DNA from: JADJWR01 sp964509545
Lineage (GTDB): Bacteria; Pseudomonadota; Gammaproteobacteria; Burkholderiales; Burkholderiaceae_F
Assembly (NCBI GenBank): GCA_964509545.1
Contig: CAZDXQ010000001.1
Location: 248,001-312,000 of the forward strand
Reading direction: 5' to 3'
Length of the DNA: 64,000 nucleotides
The first letter of the stretch is position 1. Each line of letters opens with the position of its first letter. Below, piece after piece: positions 38,705-47,729 of the stretch. The notes beneath the pieces were generated by a model. That model saw nothing but the letters and a program-made list of their open reading frames with translations, had not been told where the DNA came from and made no database searches. Both the position numbers and the translations under genes were made by a program.

Positions 38705-39187
38705 CTACTTTTTCCTGCGCTTGCGCAGCGCCAGCATGGTGCCACGGCAGTCCCTGGCGCCGCACAGGCAACGGTACTGCTTCTTCAGCGTCGGCGTGAT
38801 CCGCTCGTCGATGATCAGGCCGTAGTCGTAGAACAGCTCCTCGCCGGCCTTGATGTCGCGCAGCGCCTCGATCCAGACGTGACCGTCGTCCTCCTCGGTC
38901 TCGCAGTTGGGCGCGCACGAGTGATTGATCCAGCGCGCGGCATTGCCGTCGACATTGGCGTCGATCACGTGCTTGCCGTCCTCGAGCGAAAAGTAAAACG
39001 TGTGCGTCGGGTCGTCTGGGTCCGACGGCGGCCGCCGGTCGGCCTCGCGCCAGGTGATCACTTCGCCCTTGTATTCGATGATGCGCTCGCCCTTGCTGAA
39101 ATTTCGGCCGGCGTAGACGCCGCGGCCGTGGATGCCTGAGCTGCGGACGACGATCTTTGGTTTGCGGGCGGTCTTGCTGGCGGGCAT
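38705..39187 (-). CDS. SET-domain protein lysine methyltransferase
   Basis: This 160-residue protein is a minimal SET domain with post-SET zinc site. GIHGRGVYAGRNFSKGERIIEYKGE opens the fold, RWINHSCAPNCE (85-96) is the pseudoknot that binds S-adenosylmethionine, ELFYDYG (117-123) has the catalytic Tyr, and CLCGARDCRGTML (140-151) with Cys95 or nearby completes a zinc cluster. Basic ends (KTARKPK and RKRRKK) suggest binding to nucleic acid or acidic partners. Such bacterial SET proteins resemble eukaryotic histone methyltransferases; the target here is unknown, histone H1-like proteins being one possibility. Confidence 0.92.
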   Translation of the reverse strand: MPASKTARKPKIVVRSSGIHGRGVYAGRNFSKGERIIEYKGEVITWREADRRPPSDPDDPTHTFYFSLEDGKHVIDANVDGNAARWINHSCAPNCETEEDDGHVWIEALRDIKAGEELFYDYGLIIDERITPTLKKQYRCLCGARDCRGTMLALRKRRKK

Positions 39188-39310
39188 GCGGCGGCGGGCT
39201 CGGTCGAAAAAGGCGCGCCAGTATGCCTTATCCGGACCAGGCGGCTCGGACTGCGAGCGGCCGTCTCGGCCGCGCGCTGACGCTCGCCTGCGGGCCAGCG
39301 ACGCGCGGCA

Positions 39311-40174
39311 TCACAGGCTGCGTTGCAGGCTCCCGACCAGGGCGACAGCCTGCGCCACATATCCGCCGCCGAACATGTTGGCGTGATTCAGGACGTGATA
39401 AAGCTGGTACAGGGACAGGCGCTGAGCGGCGCCGGGCTCGGGCGGGCGCGTTTCGTCGTAGGCGCGATAAAACCGATCGGCGAAACCGCCGAACAGGCGC
39501 GTCATCGCCAGATCGGTCTCGGCGTCGCCGTAGTAGGTTGCCGGATCGAAGACCACCGGTGCGCCGCCACTGTCGAAGGCCAGGTTGCCGCGCCACAAAT
39601 CGCCGTGCAGCAGGCTCGGCGGCGGATCGTGGCCGTCCAGCAGCGCCCCGGCGGCGCGGCAGGCGTGTTCCTCGAGCGATGCCAGTTGCGACAGGCCCTT
39701 GCTCCGCGCCATCTCAAACTGCGGCCGCAACCGTCGCTCGCAATAGAACTTGCTCCAGTGTTCCGCCTGAGCGTTGCTCTGCGGGCTGGCGCCGATGGCG
39801 TTGCCGCGCGACCAGCCGTAACGGGATTGCGTGCAGGCGTGCAGCGCCGCCAGTTGCCGGCCGGCGGCGGCCCAGTCGCCGCTGTCGGCCAGATCGATCC
39901 ATTCGAGCAGCAGATACCCCGCCGCCTCGGCGACGCCGGCGGCGAGCACCTGCGGCACGCGTAGTGTCCTCGTCGCCGCGATCTCCGTCAGCGCCTGCGC
40001 CTCGGCGCCGAACGGATGCGCCGCCGCGCCGACCTTCAGGAAAACGCGCCGCCTGGCCGTTTCGACGCGATAGGCCGCGGCAATGTCGCCGCCGCCGACG
40101 GCCACCACAGCGTGCACGGCCCCAAGGCCGGTCTGGCGCAGCGCTGCCGCGGCGATTTCACGGACGCGGTTCAC
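39311..40174 (-). CDS. Fructosamine kinase family protein
   Basis: This 287-residue kinase, with GTG start, belongs to the fructosamine/ketosamine-3-kinase family (APH fold) that phosphorylates glycated lysines so the sugar falls off, a protein-repair step. Motifs: VFLKVGAAAHPFGAEAQALTEIA (ATP-binding Lys and Glu), LHGDLWRGNLAF (catalytic Asp and Asn) and FDPATYYGDAETDLAMTRLFGGF (Mg-binding Asp). It lies 123 bases from the SET gene on the same strand. Confidence 0.92.
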   Translation of the reverse strand: MNRVREIAAAALRQTGLGAVHAVVAVGGGDIAAAYRVETARRRVFLKVGAAAHPFGAEAQALTEIAATRTLRVPQVLAAGVAEAAGYLLLEWIDLADSGDWAAAGRQLAALHACTQSRYGWSRGNAIGASPQSNAQAEHWSKFYCERRLRPQFEMARSKGLSQLASLEEHACRAAGALLDGHDPPPSLLHGDLWRGNLAFDSGGAPVVFDPATYYGDAETDLAMTRLFGGFADRFYRAYDETRPPEPGAAQRLSLYQLYHVLNHANMFGGGYVAQAVALVGSLQRSL

Positions 40175-40229
40175 GCCGCCGCCTTGGCCATCGGCGCCGT
40201 GCGCGGCCCCGGCGCGCTCATCTCAGTGC

Positions 40230-40294
40230 AGTGGCGCCCGGCCGCCCGAAGCCACTGAGCGCCCCGTCGGGGGCAGCGAGCGTGGGGGTTCATT
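40230..40294. repeat. Burkholderiales-style intergenic GC hairpin motif
   Basis: The segment has an inverted repeat AGTGGC (40230-40235) with GCCACT (40251-40256) followed by GCGCCCC-GTCG-GGGGC and GCAGCGAGCGTGGGGGTT. I recall this string as a very common intergenic motif in Burkholderiales genomes, but could not search. It separates the spermidine synthase-like gene from fructosamine kinase and could stop or slow transcription between them. A related string with CACTGAGCG occurs near 55937. Confidence 0.5.
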
Positions 40295-42391
40295 TCAGCT
40301 CGCGCCGAGCAGCGAGCGCAGTTCGTCGAGCGGTCGCACCTTCAGCACGTCGAGAAGGTTGTTGAACTGGTCGGTCCACAGCGAGAACCGGGCGACCGGT
40401 TCGAGCGGTTCGGCGCGCGCTGCGATCTCCTCGACATCGAGTACCCGCGGATCGCGCGCCAGCAGCACCCAGTCGGTGCTCGAAGCCGCCCGCTCGTCGG
40501 TCGGCGAATCCGATATCAGCCGTGCCGTCAGTCCGGTGGACTGGGCGATGTTGGCCAGCACCGGTCTCAGGTCGAGGAAACGGTTGGAGATATGGATGGC
40601 GATGATGCCGTCGGGCGCGATGTGCCGCGCATACAGTTCGATCGCCTCGCGCGTGATCAGGTGCACGGGGATCGAGTCGCTGGAGAAGGCGTCGATGGCC
40701 AGCACATCGTAGCGACGCGCCCCGTTGCGCTTCAGTTCGCGTTCGAGCGACAGGCGCGCGTCGCCGATCTCGTAGTCAACATTGGCCGCAGTCGAGCCGA
40801 GGTAGGTGAACTCGCGCCGGGCGACGTCGATCACCTGCGGGTCGAGCTCGTAGAAGCGCAGCCGGTCGCCTGCGCGCCCGTAAGCCGACAGCGTGCCGAC
40901 GCCAAGGCCGACGAAGCCAAGCTGCACCGGACCGACGGCCTGCTTGGCGGCGATCGCCAGGCCGATGCCCGAGCTTCTGGCGTAGTAGGTGCCCGGTTCC
41001 AGCCTGTCGGCCGCACGCGTGAACTGTTCGCCGTGCAGGATCACGCCGTGCAGCAGGCGGCGCACCTGCTGCTCGCCGCTGCCGGTTTCGCGCACCCGCA
41101 GCGTGCCGTAGAAGCTGCGCTGCATGACGATCGTGTCTTCCCTGACGAAGTCGACGTAGTGCCAGCCGGAGTACGCGGTGGCGGCGCTCGCCACCAGTGC
41201 CGGCCCGATCAGCGTGCGGTTGCCCATGACCAGCCAGCTGGCCAGCGCGGCGAGCGCAAACAGCGCCAGCGGCAGTTCGAAATAGGCGGGGAAGATGCGC
41301 GGCGCCAGCAGGCCGACGGCCAGGCCGCCGAGCGCGCCGCCGGCCGACAGCGTCAGGTAAAAGTGCGTCAGGTAGCGCGGCGACGGCTTGGCGTGCGCCA
41401 GTTCGCCGTGGCAGAACATGCAGGCGAAGAACAGGCCAACGCAGTACAGCGGCACCGCCACGCCGATGTCGAGCACGCCGCGGCTCGCCGACAGCCCCCA
41501 GCTCATCGCCACCGCCAGCAGCAGCGTCGGGAACAGCCACCAGCGCCGCTCGTACCAGCCGCGGCCGCCGCGGCCCTCGAAGGCGAGCACGAAAGTCAGC
41601 AGGTACAGCGTCAGCGGCAGCACCCACAGGAACGGCACGCTGGCGATGTTCTGCGTGATGTGCGAGGTGGCCGCCAGCAGCAGCACGGAGCCGAGCGCGG
41701 CCAGCGCCAGCCACAGCAGATAGTCGCCGAGGCGCGGCGCGACCTCGCTCGCCCGCGCCGCCGTCGCGGCGGCCGCCACGTCGGCAAGCGCCTCGCCGGC
41801 CGCCGCGCCGAGGACCCGCTGCGCCTGCCACGCCGTCGTCGCGCAGGCCAGCGCAAAGACGGCGTAGGCGACGCTCCATACCTTGGCCTGCGTGAACGAC
41901 GACGCATACGGCTCGATGAGAAACGGAAATGCCAGCAGGCCCAGCAGCGAGCCGAAGTTCGACAGCGCGAACAGCCGGTAGACCGTCTTCTCGGCGAAGC
42001 GGTGCGCGATCCAGCGCTGCAGCAGCGGGCCGGTGGACGACAGCAGGAAATACGGCAGGCCGATGGTGGCGGCGAGCAGCCACAGGATCGCCAGCGCCGC
42101 GTCCTCGTCGCCGGCCGGCTTCATCGCCTCGCGGGCGATGATCGGCAGGAACACCAGGCTGGCGGCAAGCAGCGCGATATGGATGCGCGCCTGGTTGCGC
42201 GGCGCGGCATAACGCGTCAGCGCGTGTGCATACGCGTAGCCGCCGAGCAGCACGACCTGGAAGAACACCATGCAGGTGGTCCAAACGGCGGAAGTGCCGC
42301 CGAACCACGGCAGGATCTGCTTGGCGATGATCGGCTGGACCAGGAAAAGCAGGAACGCGGACAGCGCGATGGTGACGGCGACAAGCGGCAT
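40295..42391 (-). CDS. Membrane-fused spermidine synthase-like protein
   Basis: This 698-residue protein has about ten transmembrane helices in residues 1-430 (starting MPLVAVTIALSAFLLFLVQP) and a spermidine synthase-like methyltransferase fold in 450-690: LGFVGLGVGTLSAYGR, FYELDPQVIDVARREF, IGDARLSLERE and YDVLAIDAFSSDSIPVHLIT. The Asp-rich site of true aminopropyltransferases is partly kept. ATG 42391 was chosen because the longer frame (to 42598) only adds low-complexity Arg/Ala/Pro residues. Function is unproven; it may modify a membrane-linked substrate. Confidence 0.85.
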   Translation of the reverse strand: MPLVAVTIALSAFLLFLVQPIIAKQILPWFGGTSAVWTTCMVFFQVVLLGGYAYAHALTRYAAPRNQARIHIALLAASLVFLPIIAREAMKPAGDEDAALAILWLLAATIGLPYFLLSSTGPLLQRWIAHRFAEKTVYRLFALSNFGSLLGLLAFPFLIEPYASSFTQAKVWSVAYAVFALACATTAWQAQRVLGAAAGEALADVAAAATAARASEVAPRLGDYLLWLALAALGSVLLLAATSHITQNIASVPFLWVLPLTLYLLTFVLAFEGRGGRGWYERRWWLFPTLLLAVAMSWGLSASRGVLDIGVAVPLYCVGLFFACMFCHGELAHAKPSPRYLTHFYLTLSAGGALGGLAVGLLAPRIFPAYFELPLALFALAALASWLVMGNRTLIGPALVASAATAYSGWHYVDFVREDTIVMQRSFYGTLRVRETGSGEQQVRRLLHGVILHGEQFTRAADRLEPGTYYARSSGIGLAIAAKQAVGPVQLGFVGLGVGTLSAYGRAGDRLRFYELDPQVIDVARREFTYLGSTAANVDYEIGDARLSLERELKRNGARRYDVLAIDAFSSDSIPVHLITREAIELYARHIAPDGIIAIHISNRFLDLRPVLANIAQSTGLTARLISDSPTDERAASSTDWVLLARDPRVLDVEEIAARAEPLEPVARFSLWTDQFNNLLDVLKVRPLDELRSLLGAS

Positions 42392-42675
42392 CGACGGGGA
42401 AGGTCGCGGAGGACTCGCTGCGGGCGACTGGCCGGTGCCGGCACAACGACCGGCCGGCGGCGCGCGAGCGGCGCGATTGTCGCATGGCGGTCCAGACGCG
42501 CCGGACGTCGCGCCGCCGGCGAAACGACGGGACGAAGGCAGCCGCAGCGTCCGAAGGGTTGACCGCAAGTCCCGCTTCCGCGCCGGGCCTTGCCTCAAGC
42601 GCGCCGCCGCGCTGCCGTTAACGAAGGTACGGACAGCCGCCGCCGTCGGCCGCTGCCGAGCCCGCCCACATTCGA

Positions 42676-43872
42676 ATGAGCGCCGTTCTCGCCGAGCTTG
42701 CCCCCGCGTCCGCGACCCGCTGGCTGGACGCGATCGAACTGGGCTGGCTACCGATCGTCAGCCGCGAGCAGCGGCCGATCGGCGTGCACCTGACGTTCGC
42801 GCCGCATCCGGCCGCGGCCGCAGCGCCGCTGGCCGAACTGCTCGGCGGCCTGCTCGACGGTTTCGTCGGCGACGGCGAAGCCGCGCCGCCGCGCGGATTG
42901 CTCGTGCTGGCGCCGCGCGGCGTGCCGCTGGATGCCTCGCTGGCGCACTGGACGCCGCCGCGCAACGTGATGCTCGAAGTCCCGTCGACGACGGTCGCCG
43001 ACGAGCAGCAGGTACGCGCCGCCGCCGAACTGCAGCGGCAGGGCGTGCGCCTGGTACTGAACGCCAACCCTCCCCTCGAAGCGGGGCGCCTGCCGCTGTC
43101 GTTCCAATACATCGTGTCTCCGGCCTGGCTGTCGGTCAAGGCAACGGCGGGCAGCGGCGTTCTGGTCAGCGGCGCGCGCACCCGCGGCCAAGTGCTTGCG
43201 GCATTCGACGACGGCGCCCACGCGATCATCGGCTGGCCGCTCGAGGAAGCGGCGCCCGAGGCATCGGGAACGCTGCAGCCGGTGCAGAAAGCGGTGCTCG
43301 AACTGATCCGCCTGTTGCAGGCGGAAGCTGACGCCGCCGCCCTCGAACGCGGCTTCGCCGCCGATCCCGTGCTCAGCTACCTGCTGCTGACGCTGGCCAA
43401 CAGCCCGGCGTTCCGCCGCGGCCGGCCGATCGGCTCGGTGACGCAGGCGATCAGCCTGCTCGGCTACAAACGGCTGCTCAAGTGGCTGGTGCTGCTGCTG
43501 GTGATCGCCTCGAAGCGAAGCCGGGCGCTGCCGCAGATCTTCGCCGCCGTCACTCGCGGTTTTTTCATCGAGAACATGGCCGAAGCCAGCGGCGATAGCG
43601 CGCTGCGCGACGACGGCTTCGTCACCGGCGCCTTCTCGCTGCTCAGCCGCATCACCGGCATCGACGCCGAAAGCCTGTTCGAGGACGTCGCCCTGCCCGA
43701 TACCGTCTTGCGCGCGATCACCCGCGGCGAGGGTCCGGCCGGGTCGATGCTGAAACTGGCGCGGACGCTGGAAAGCGACGTTTCGCGGCCAGCCCAGCGT
43801 CATCCCGGCGATGCCAACCGCGCGCTGCTGCAGGCCCTCGCCTCGGCCGACGCGCTGCAGAGCCTGGTCTGA
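42676..43872 (+). CDS. HDOD-domain signalling protein (YuxH-like)
   Basis: This 398-residue protein has an N-terminal half resembling a degenerate EAL domain (about 1-200, without the EAL or catalytic acid motifs) and a C-terminal HDOD domain (about 210-390: FAADPVLSYLLLTLANSPAF, SVTQAISLLGYKRLLKWLVLLLVIASK). EAL-HDOD proteins are non-catalytic signalling modules in motility or stress control. It is divergent from the spermidine synthase-like gene, 284 bases away, and convergent with the aldolase gene. Confidence 0.82.
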   Translation: MSAVLAELAPASATRWLDAIELGWLPIVSREQRPIGVHLTFAPHPAAAAAPLAELLGGLLDGFVGDGEAAPPRGLLVLAPRGVPLDASLAHWTPPRNVMLEVPSTTVADEQQVRAAAELQRQGVRLVLNANPPLEAGRLPLSFQYIVSPAWLSVKATAGSGVLVSGARTRGQVLAAFDDGAHAIIGWPLEEAAPEASGTLQPVQKAVLELIRLLQAEADAAALERGFAADPVLSYLLLTLANSPAFRRGRPIGSVTQAISLLGYKRLLKWLVLLLVIASKRSRALPQIFAAVTRGFFIENMAEASGDSALRDDGFVTGAFSLLSRITGIDAESLFEDVALPDTVLRAITRGEGPAGSMLKLARTLESDVSRPAQRHPGDANRALLQALASADALQSLV

Positions 43873-43899
43873 CCTGCGCCGGCCCGCGGCGCAGCCGCC

Positions 43900-44664
43900 T
43901 CAGCCGCGCGCCTGAGCCAGCGCCTGGCGCGCGCCGGCGAGCATCCAGATCACGTCGGCCGCCAGCGCGATCATCGTGAATCCGCGCGCGGCGTAGGCAC
44001 GCGCCTCCTGTGCGCCGCCGGCGAAGATTCCGCAACGCCTGCCGTGGGTCGCGGCCGCGGCCAGCACGCGATCGATCGCCCGCTGCACCTCGACATGGCC
44101 GCTGTCGCCGAGGTGGCCGAGGCTTGCGGCCAGGTCCGCCGGACCGACGAACAGCGCATCGACGCCGTCGACGGCAGCGATCTCGCCACTGGCCGTCACC
44201 GCCGCCGCCGATTCGATCTGCACGATCGTGCACGCGTCTGCGTTCGCGCGCTGTACGTAGTCCGGCTGCAGGCCGAAGCGCGCCGCGCGCACGACGCCGG
44301 CCACGCCGCGGGCGCCGCCGTTATCGTGCTGCGGATAGCGCATTGACGCCACGGCCCGGCGGGCGTCGGCGGCGCTGCAGACCATCGGAAACAGCAGCGT
44401 CGGGCTGCCTGCGTCGAGCGCGCGCTTGGCCAGCGCTGCGCTGTTCTCCGCGACGCGCACAATCGGCTGGCTGCCGCCGGCGCCGATGGCCTGCAGCAGG
44501 CCGACCGTGTCCATCGTGTCGGCCGGGGAATGCTCGCCGTCGACGACGAGGAAATCGAAGCCGGCGCAGGCCAGCGCCTCGGCCGCCAGCGGCGAAGCCA
44601 GCGACAGCCAGCAGCCGAAGAGCCGCTCGCCGGCTGCCAGCCGCTCCTTCAGGGGGTTCGTCAC
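43900..44664 (-). CDS. HpcH/HpaI-family aldolase
   Basis: This 254-residue class II aldolase/citrate lyase family member cleaves 4-hydroxy-2-oxo acids to pyruvate plus an aldehyde. Catalytic VVDGEHSPAD (His), VRVAENSAALAKRALDAGS, metal ligands in VQIESAAAV (Glu) and LFVGPADLAASLG (Asp) are present. GTG 44664 overlaps the DUF2905 stop as GTGA and gives the usual NPLKERLAAGE start; GTG 44679 is an alternative. Substrate among HpaI, GarL or YfaU types cannot be settled. Confidence 0.9.
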   Translation of the reverse strand: MTNPLKERLAAGERLFGCWLSLASPLAAEALACAGFDFLVVDGEHSPADTMDTVGLLQAIGAGGSQPIVRVAENSAALAKRALDAGSPTLLFPMVCSAADARRAVASMRYPQHDNGGARGVAGVVRAARFGLQPDYVQRANADACTIVQIESAAAVTASGEIAAVDGVDALFVGPADLAASLGHLGDSGHVEVQRAIDRVLAAAATHGRRCGIFAGGAQEARAYAARGFTMIALAADVIWMLAGARQALAQARG

Positions 44665-44861
44665 TTGCGCAGCCACCACAGGACGAGCGAGATCACGATC
44701 GATATCAGCAGGCCGGTGGTCAGCGGAAAGAAGAAACTGAAACCGTCGCGCTCGATGCGCAGGTCACCGGGCAGGCGGCCGAGCGGCAGCTTCGACAGCC
44801 ATGGCCAGGCCAGCCCGAGCGCGAGCAGCACGGCGCCGGCGACGATCAGAATGCGCTGCAT
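44661..44861 (-). CDS. DUF2905 small membrane protein
   Basis: This 66-residue protein has two transmembrane helices (about 4-20 and 46-63) around the conserved loop LPLGRLPGDLRIERDGFSFFFPLTTGLLISI, the DUF2905 signature. Function is unknown. It overlaps the downstream aldolase start by four bases and lies 42 bases after topB. Confidence 0.88.
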   Translation of the reverse strand: MQRILIVAGAVLLALGLAWPWLSKLPLGRLPGDLRIERDGFSFFFPLTTGLLISIVISLVLWWLRK

Positions 44862-44903
44862 GCGATGCGCCCGATCGATTCGACGCCGCCGCGGCTCCTG
44901 CGG

Positions 44904-47627
44904 TCAGCGACGCGCCGACTTGCGCGCGGCGGCGGGCGCTTTCGCTGCCGCGCGCCGCGCCGTCTTGTCGGCGCCACCGAGCCGAACGGCGGCGCCACGC
45001 TTGGCCGCCCTGGCTGCGCCAGCCGGGCCGGCACGCTTGGCCGTCGCTTCGGCCGCAGAGGCTTTGGCCGCGGCGGGTTTCGGCTTCGACGTCGGCCCGG
45101 ACGGCGCAGTGCGCTTCGCCTTCGGCGGCGCCGGCTCCTCGGCGGTGACGACCGTCGCCTTCGCCGCAACTTTGCCGCGTGGCTCGAACTCGAAGCCGGC
45201 CTTGCCTTCGTCGGCCTTCCACGCCAGGCGGGCGGCGAACTTTCGCCGCGTGCGATTGGAGACGAAGTTGCGCAGGATGTCGGTACGCCCCTCGGCCAGC
45301 AGCTTCGTCATCTGCGCCGGCTCGATCGTCTGCTGCAGGATCACCCGTCCGGAACGGAAATCGCAGCTGCGGCTGCCGCCGACGCTGTTCTCGCACAGGT
45401 AGGCCATCGGCTGCTCGTACACGCCGCCGCCGCACTTCGGGCACCTGCCCAGCGGCGACAGCCCGGAAAGATCGACGGCCTCGCCCGCCTCGCCCTCGGC
45501 GCCGGGCGCATTGCCGAAGTCGAATTCCAGCTTGTACTCGGGCGGCACCAGCTTCAGCACGGCCGCAAACGGCCGGCCGATCTTGCTGCGGAATCCGGAA
45601 AGCGGGCCGATCTGCTTGTCGCGCAGCAGCGCCTCGACCTCGGCCACTTCGAAGAAGCGGCTGCCCGGGTGCTTGCTGATCGAGAACTCGCACTTGGTGC
45701 AGGCGAAGCGCCGGTAGTTCTCCTTGACCACCCCGCCGCAGCGCGGGCAGCGTGTCTTCAGCGTCACGTACTCGCCCGGCACCTCGCCCTTCTCGGCGCC
45801 CTTGCGGATGCGTTCGACGGTGTCGCGCGTCATCTGCTCGATCTCGCGCATGAACGCCTCGCGCCCGAGCCTGCCGCGCTCCATCTGCGCCAGCTTGTAT
45901 TCCCATTCGCCGGTCAGCTCCGGCAGGTCGAGCGCGTCGACACCGAAGCCGCGCAGCGCGCGCAGCAGCTGGAACGCCTTCGCCGTCGGGTGAAGCTCCC
46001 TGCCGTCGCGGGCGAGATAGTTCTCGTCGATCAGCCCTTCGATGATCGCCGCCCGCGTCGCCGGCGTGCCCAGGCCCTTGCCGGCCATCGCCGCGCGCAG
46101 CTCGTCGTCCTCGACCAGCTTGCCGGCGCCCTCCATCGCGGTCAGTAGCGTGGCCTCGGTGTAGCGCGCCGGCGGCCGCGTCTGCGCGCCGGCGGCCTCG
46201 ATTGCCCGCGTGGCGACGCGCTCGCCTTGCTCCACCTTGACCAGCGCACCCTGCTCCTGCATCGCCTCCTTGCCGTAGACCGCCAGCCAACCGGGTTCGA
46301 CCAGCACCTTGCCCTCGGTCCGGAACTGCTGCTTCTCGACGGTCGTGATCCGCGTCGTCACCAGATACTCGGCCGAAGGGAAGAAGATCGCCAGGAAGCG
46401 CTTGACCACGACGTCGTAGATCTTCTGCTCGGCCTCGGAGAGGTTGCGAGGCGACTCGAGGGTCGGAATGATGGCGAAGTGATCGGAGATCTTGCCGTTG
46501 TCGAAGATGCGCTTGTTCGGTTTGATCCAGCCGCCCTTCGCGATCTGCTTCGCGAACGGCGCATACGGGCGCTGGCCTGCGAGCGAATCGACCGTCTTCC
46601 TGACCACGCCGAGATAGTCCTCGGGCAGCGCGCGCGAATCGGTGCGCGGATAGGTCAGCACCTTGTGCTTCTCGTACAGCGCCTGCGCGATCGCAAGCGT
46701 CGTCTTGGCCGAGAAGCCGAAGCGGGAGTTGCCCTCGCGCTGCAGCGAGGTCAGATCGAACAGCAGCGGCGCCGCCTGCGTGCTCGGTTTCGCCTCCTCG
46801 GCGACCGTGCCCGGCCGGCCGCGGCAGGCCTCGACAATCGCCTCGGCTTTCGCCCTGTCCCACAGGCGCTCGGCGCGGGCGTGCTCGTCGTCCTCCGGCT
46901 TGCTGAACTCGGGATCGAACCAGCGGCCCTCGTATTCGCCCGCCTTGCAACCGAAGGTGGCACGCACCTCCCAGTAGTCGCGCGGCACGAACTGCTGGAT
47001 CCTTTCTTCGCGCTCGACGACGATCGCCAGCGTCGGCGTCTGCACCCGGCCGACGGTGGTCTTGAAGAAGCCGCCGTCCTTGCTGTTGAAGGCGGTCATC
47101 GCCCGCGTGCCGTTGATGCCGACCAGCCAGTCGGCCTCGGCGCGGCAGCGCGCCGCATCCTCGAGCCGCTTCATCTCCTTGTCCGGCCGCAGTTCGGCGA
47201 AGGCCTCGCGGATCGCCGCCGGCGTCATCGACTGCAACCACAGCCGCCTGATCGGCTGTTTCGCTTTCGTGTGCTGGACGATATAGCGGAAGATCAGTTC
47301 GCCCTCGCGTCCGGCATCGCAGGCGTTGATCAGTTCGCCGACATCCTTGCGCTTGATCAGCCGCGCCAGCAGCCTGAGCCGATCCTCGCCGCGCTTGTCG
47401 ATCGGCGCCACGTCGAAGTGCGGCGGGATCATCGGCAGGTGGGCGAAACTCCACTTGCCGCGCGTGACCTCGATCGGATTGGACAACTGCAGCAGGTGGC
47501 CGACCGCGGAGCTGAGCACGTAGTCGTCGCTCTCGTAGTAGTCCTGCTGCTTGGTGAAGCCGCCGAGAGCGCGCGCGATATCGGTGGCGACCGAGGGCTT
47601 TTCGGCGATGATCAGGGCCTTGGTCAT
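44904..47627 (-). CDS. topB: DNA topoisomerase III with basic C-terminal tail
   Basis: This 907-residue type IA topoisomerase starts KALIIAEKPSVATDIARALGG (TOPRIM), with acidic DAGREGEL, the catalytic Tyr in LTYPRTDSRALPEDYL (about residue 325) and two zinc-ribbon-like segments in CPRCGGVVKENYRRFACTKC and CPKCGGGVYEQPMAYLC. The last 90 or so residues are a Lys/Ala/Pro-rich tail (PKAKRTAPSG...) like bacterial histone H1-type tails, likely non-specific DNA binding. TopB decatenates and resolves recombination intermediates. It lies in the usual place near smg and dprA. Confidence 0.96.
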   Translation of the reverse strand: MTKALIIAEKPSVATDIARALGGFTKQQDYYESDDYVLSSAVGHLLQLSNPIEVTRGKWSFAHLPMIPPHFDVAPIDKRGEDRLRLLARLIKRKDVGELINACDAGREGELIFRYIVQHTKAKQPIRRLWLQSMTPAAIREAFAELRPDKEMKRLEDAARCRAEADWLVGINGTRAMTAFNSKDGGFFKTTVGRVQTPTLAIVVEREERIQQFVPRDYWEVRATFGCKAGEYEGRWFDPEFSKPEDDEHARAERLWDRAKAEAIVEACRGRPGTVAEEAKPSTQAAPLLFDLTSLQREGNSRFGFSAKTTLAIAQALYEKHKVLTYPRTDSRALPEDYLGVVRKTVDSLAGQRPYAPFAKQIAKGGWIKPNKRIFDNGKISDHFAIIPTLESPRNLSEAEQKIYDVVVKRFLAIFFPSAEYLVTTRITTVEKQQFRTEGKVLVEPGWLAVYGKEAMQEQGALVKVEQGERVATRAIEAAGAQTRPPARYTEATLLTAMEGAGKLVEDDELRAAMAGKGLGTPATRAAIIEGLIDENYLARDGRELHPTAKAFQLLRALRGFGVDALDLPELTGEWEYKLAQMERGRLGREAFMREIEQMTRDTVERIRKGAEKGEVPGEYVTLKTRCPRCGGVVKENYRRFACTKCEFSISKHPGSRFFEVAEVEALLRDKQIGPLSGFRSKIGRPFAAVLKLVPPEYKLEFDFGNAPGAEGEAGEAVDLSGLSPLGRCPKCGGGVYEQPMAYLCENSVGGSRSCDFRSGRVILQQTIEPAQMTKLLAEGRTDILRNFVSNRTRRKFAARLAWKADEGKAGFEFEPRGKVAAKATVVTAEEPAPPKAKRTAPSGPTSKPKPAAAKASAAEATAKRAGPAGAARAAKRGAAVRLGGADKTARRAAAKAPAAARKSARR

Positions 47628-47643
47628 GCGGTTTCCAGATGCA

Positions 47644-47676
47644 GAAGCCGCCCGCGGCGGCTTCTTTTCTCTTTTT
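47644..47676 (+). terminator. Rho-independent terminator facing rightward
   Basis: GAAGCCGCC (47644-47652), loop CGC, GGCGGCTTC (47656-47664) followed by TTTTCTCTTTTT gives a perfect 9-bp stem with T-run on the plus strand. The flanking genes topB and smg both run leftward, so it cannot end either. Read leftward the hairpin is preceded by A-rich sequence but not followed by Ts. Confidence 0.75.
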
Positions 47677-47729
47677 CAGGATAACAACGAATCGGCCCCG
47701 CCACGCAAGTCAGGGCGGCGGCGCGGGCT

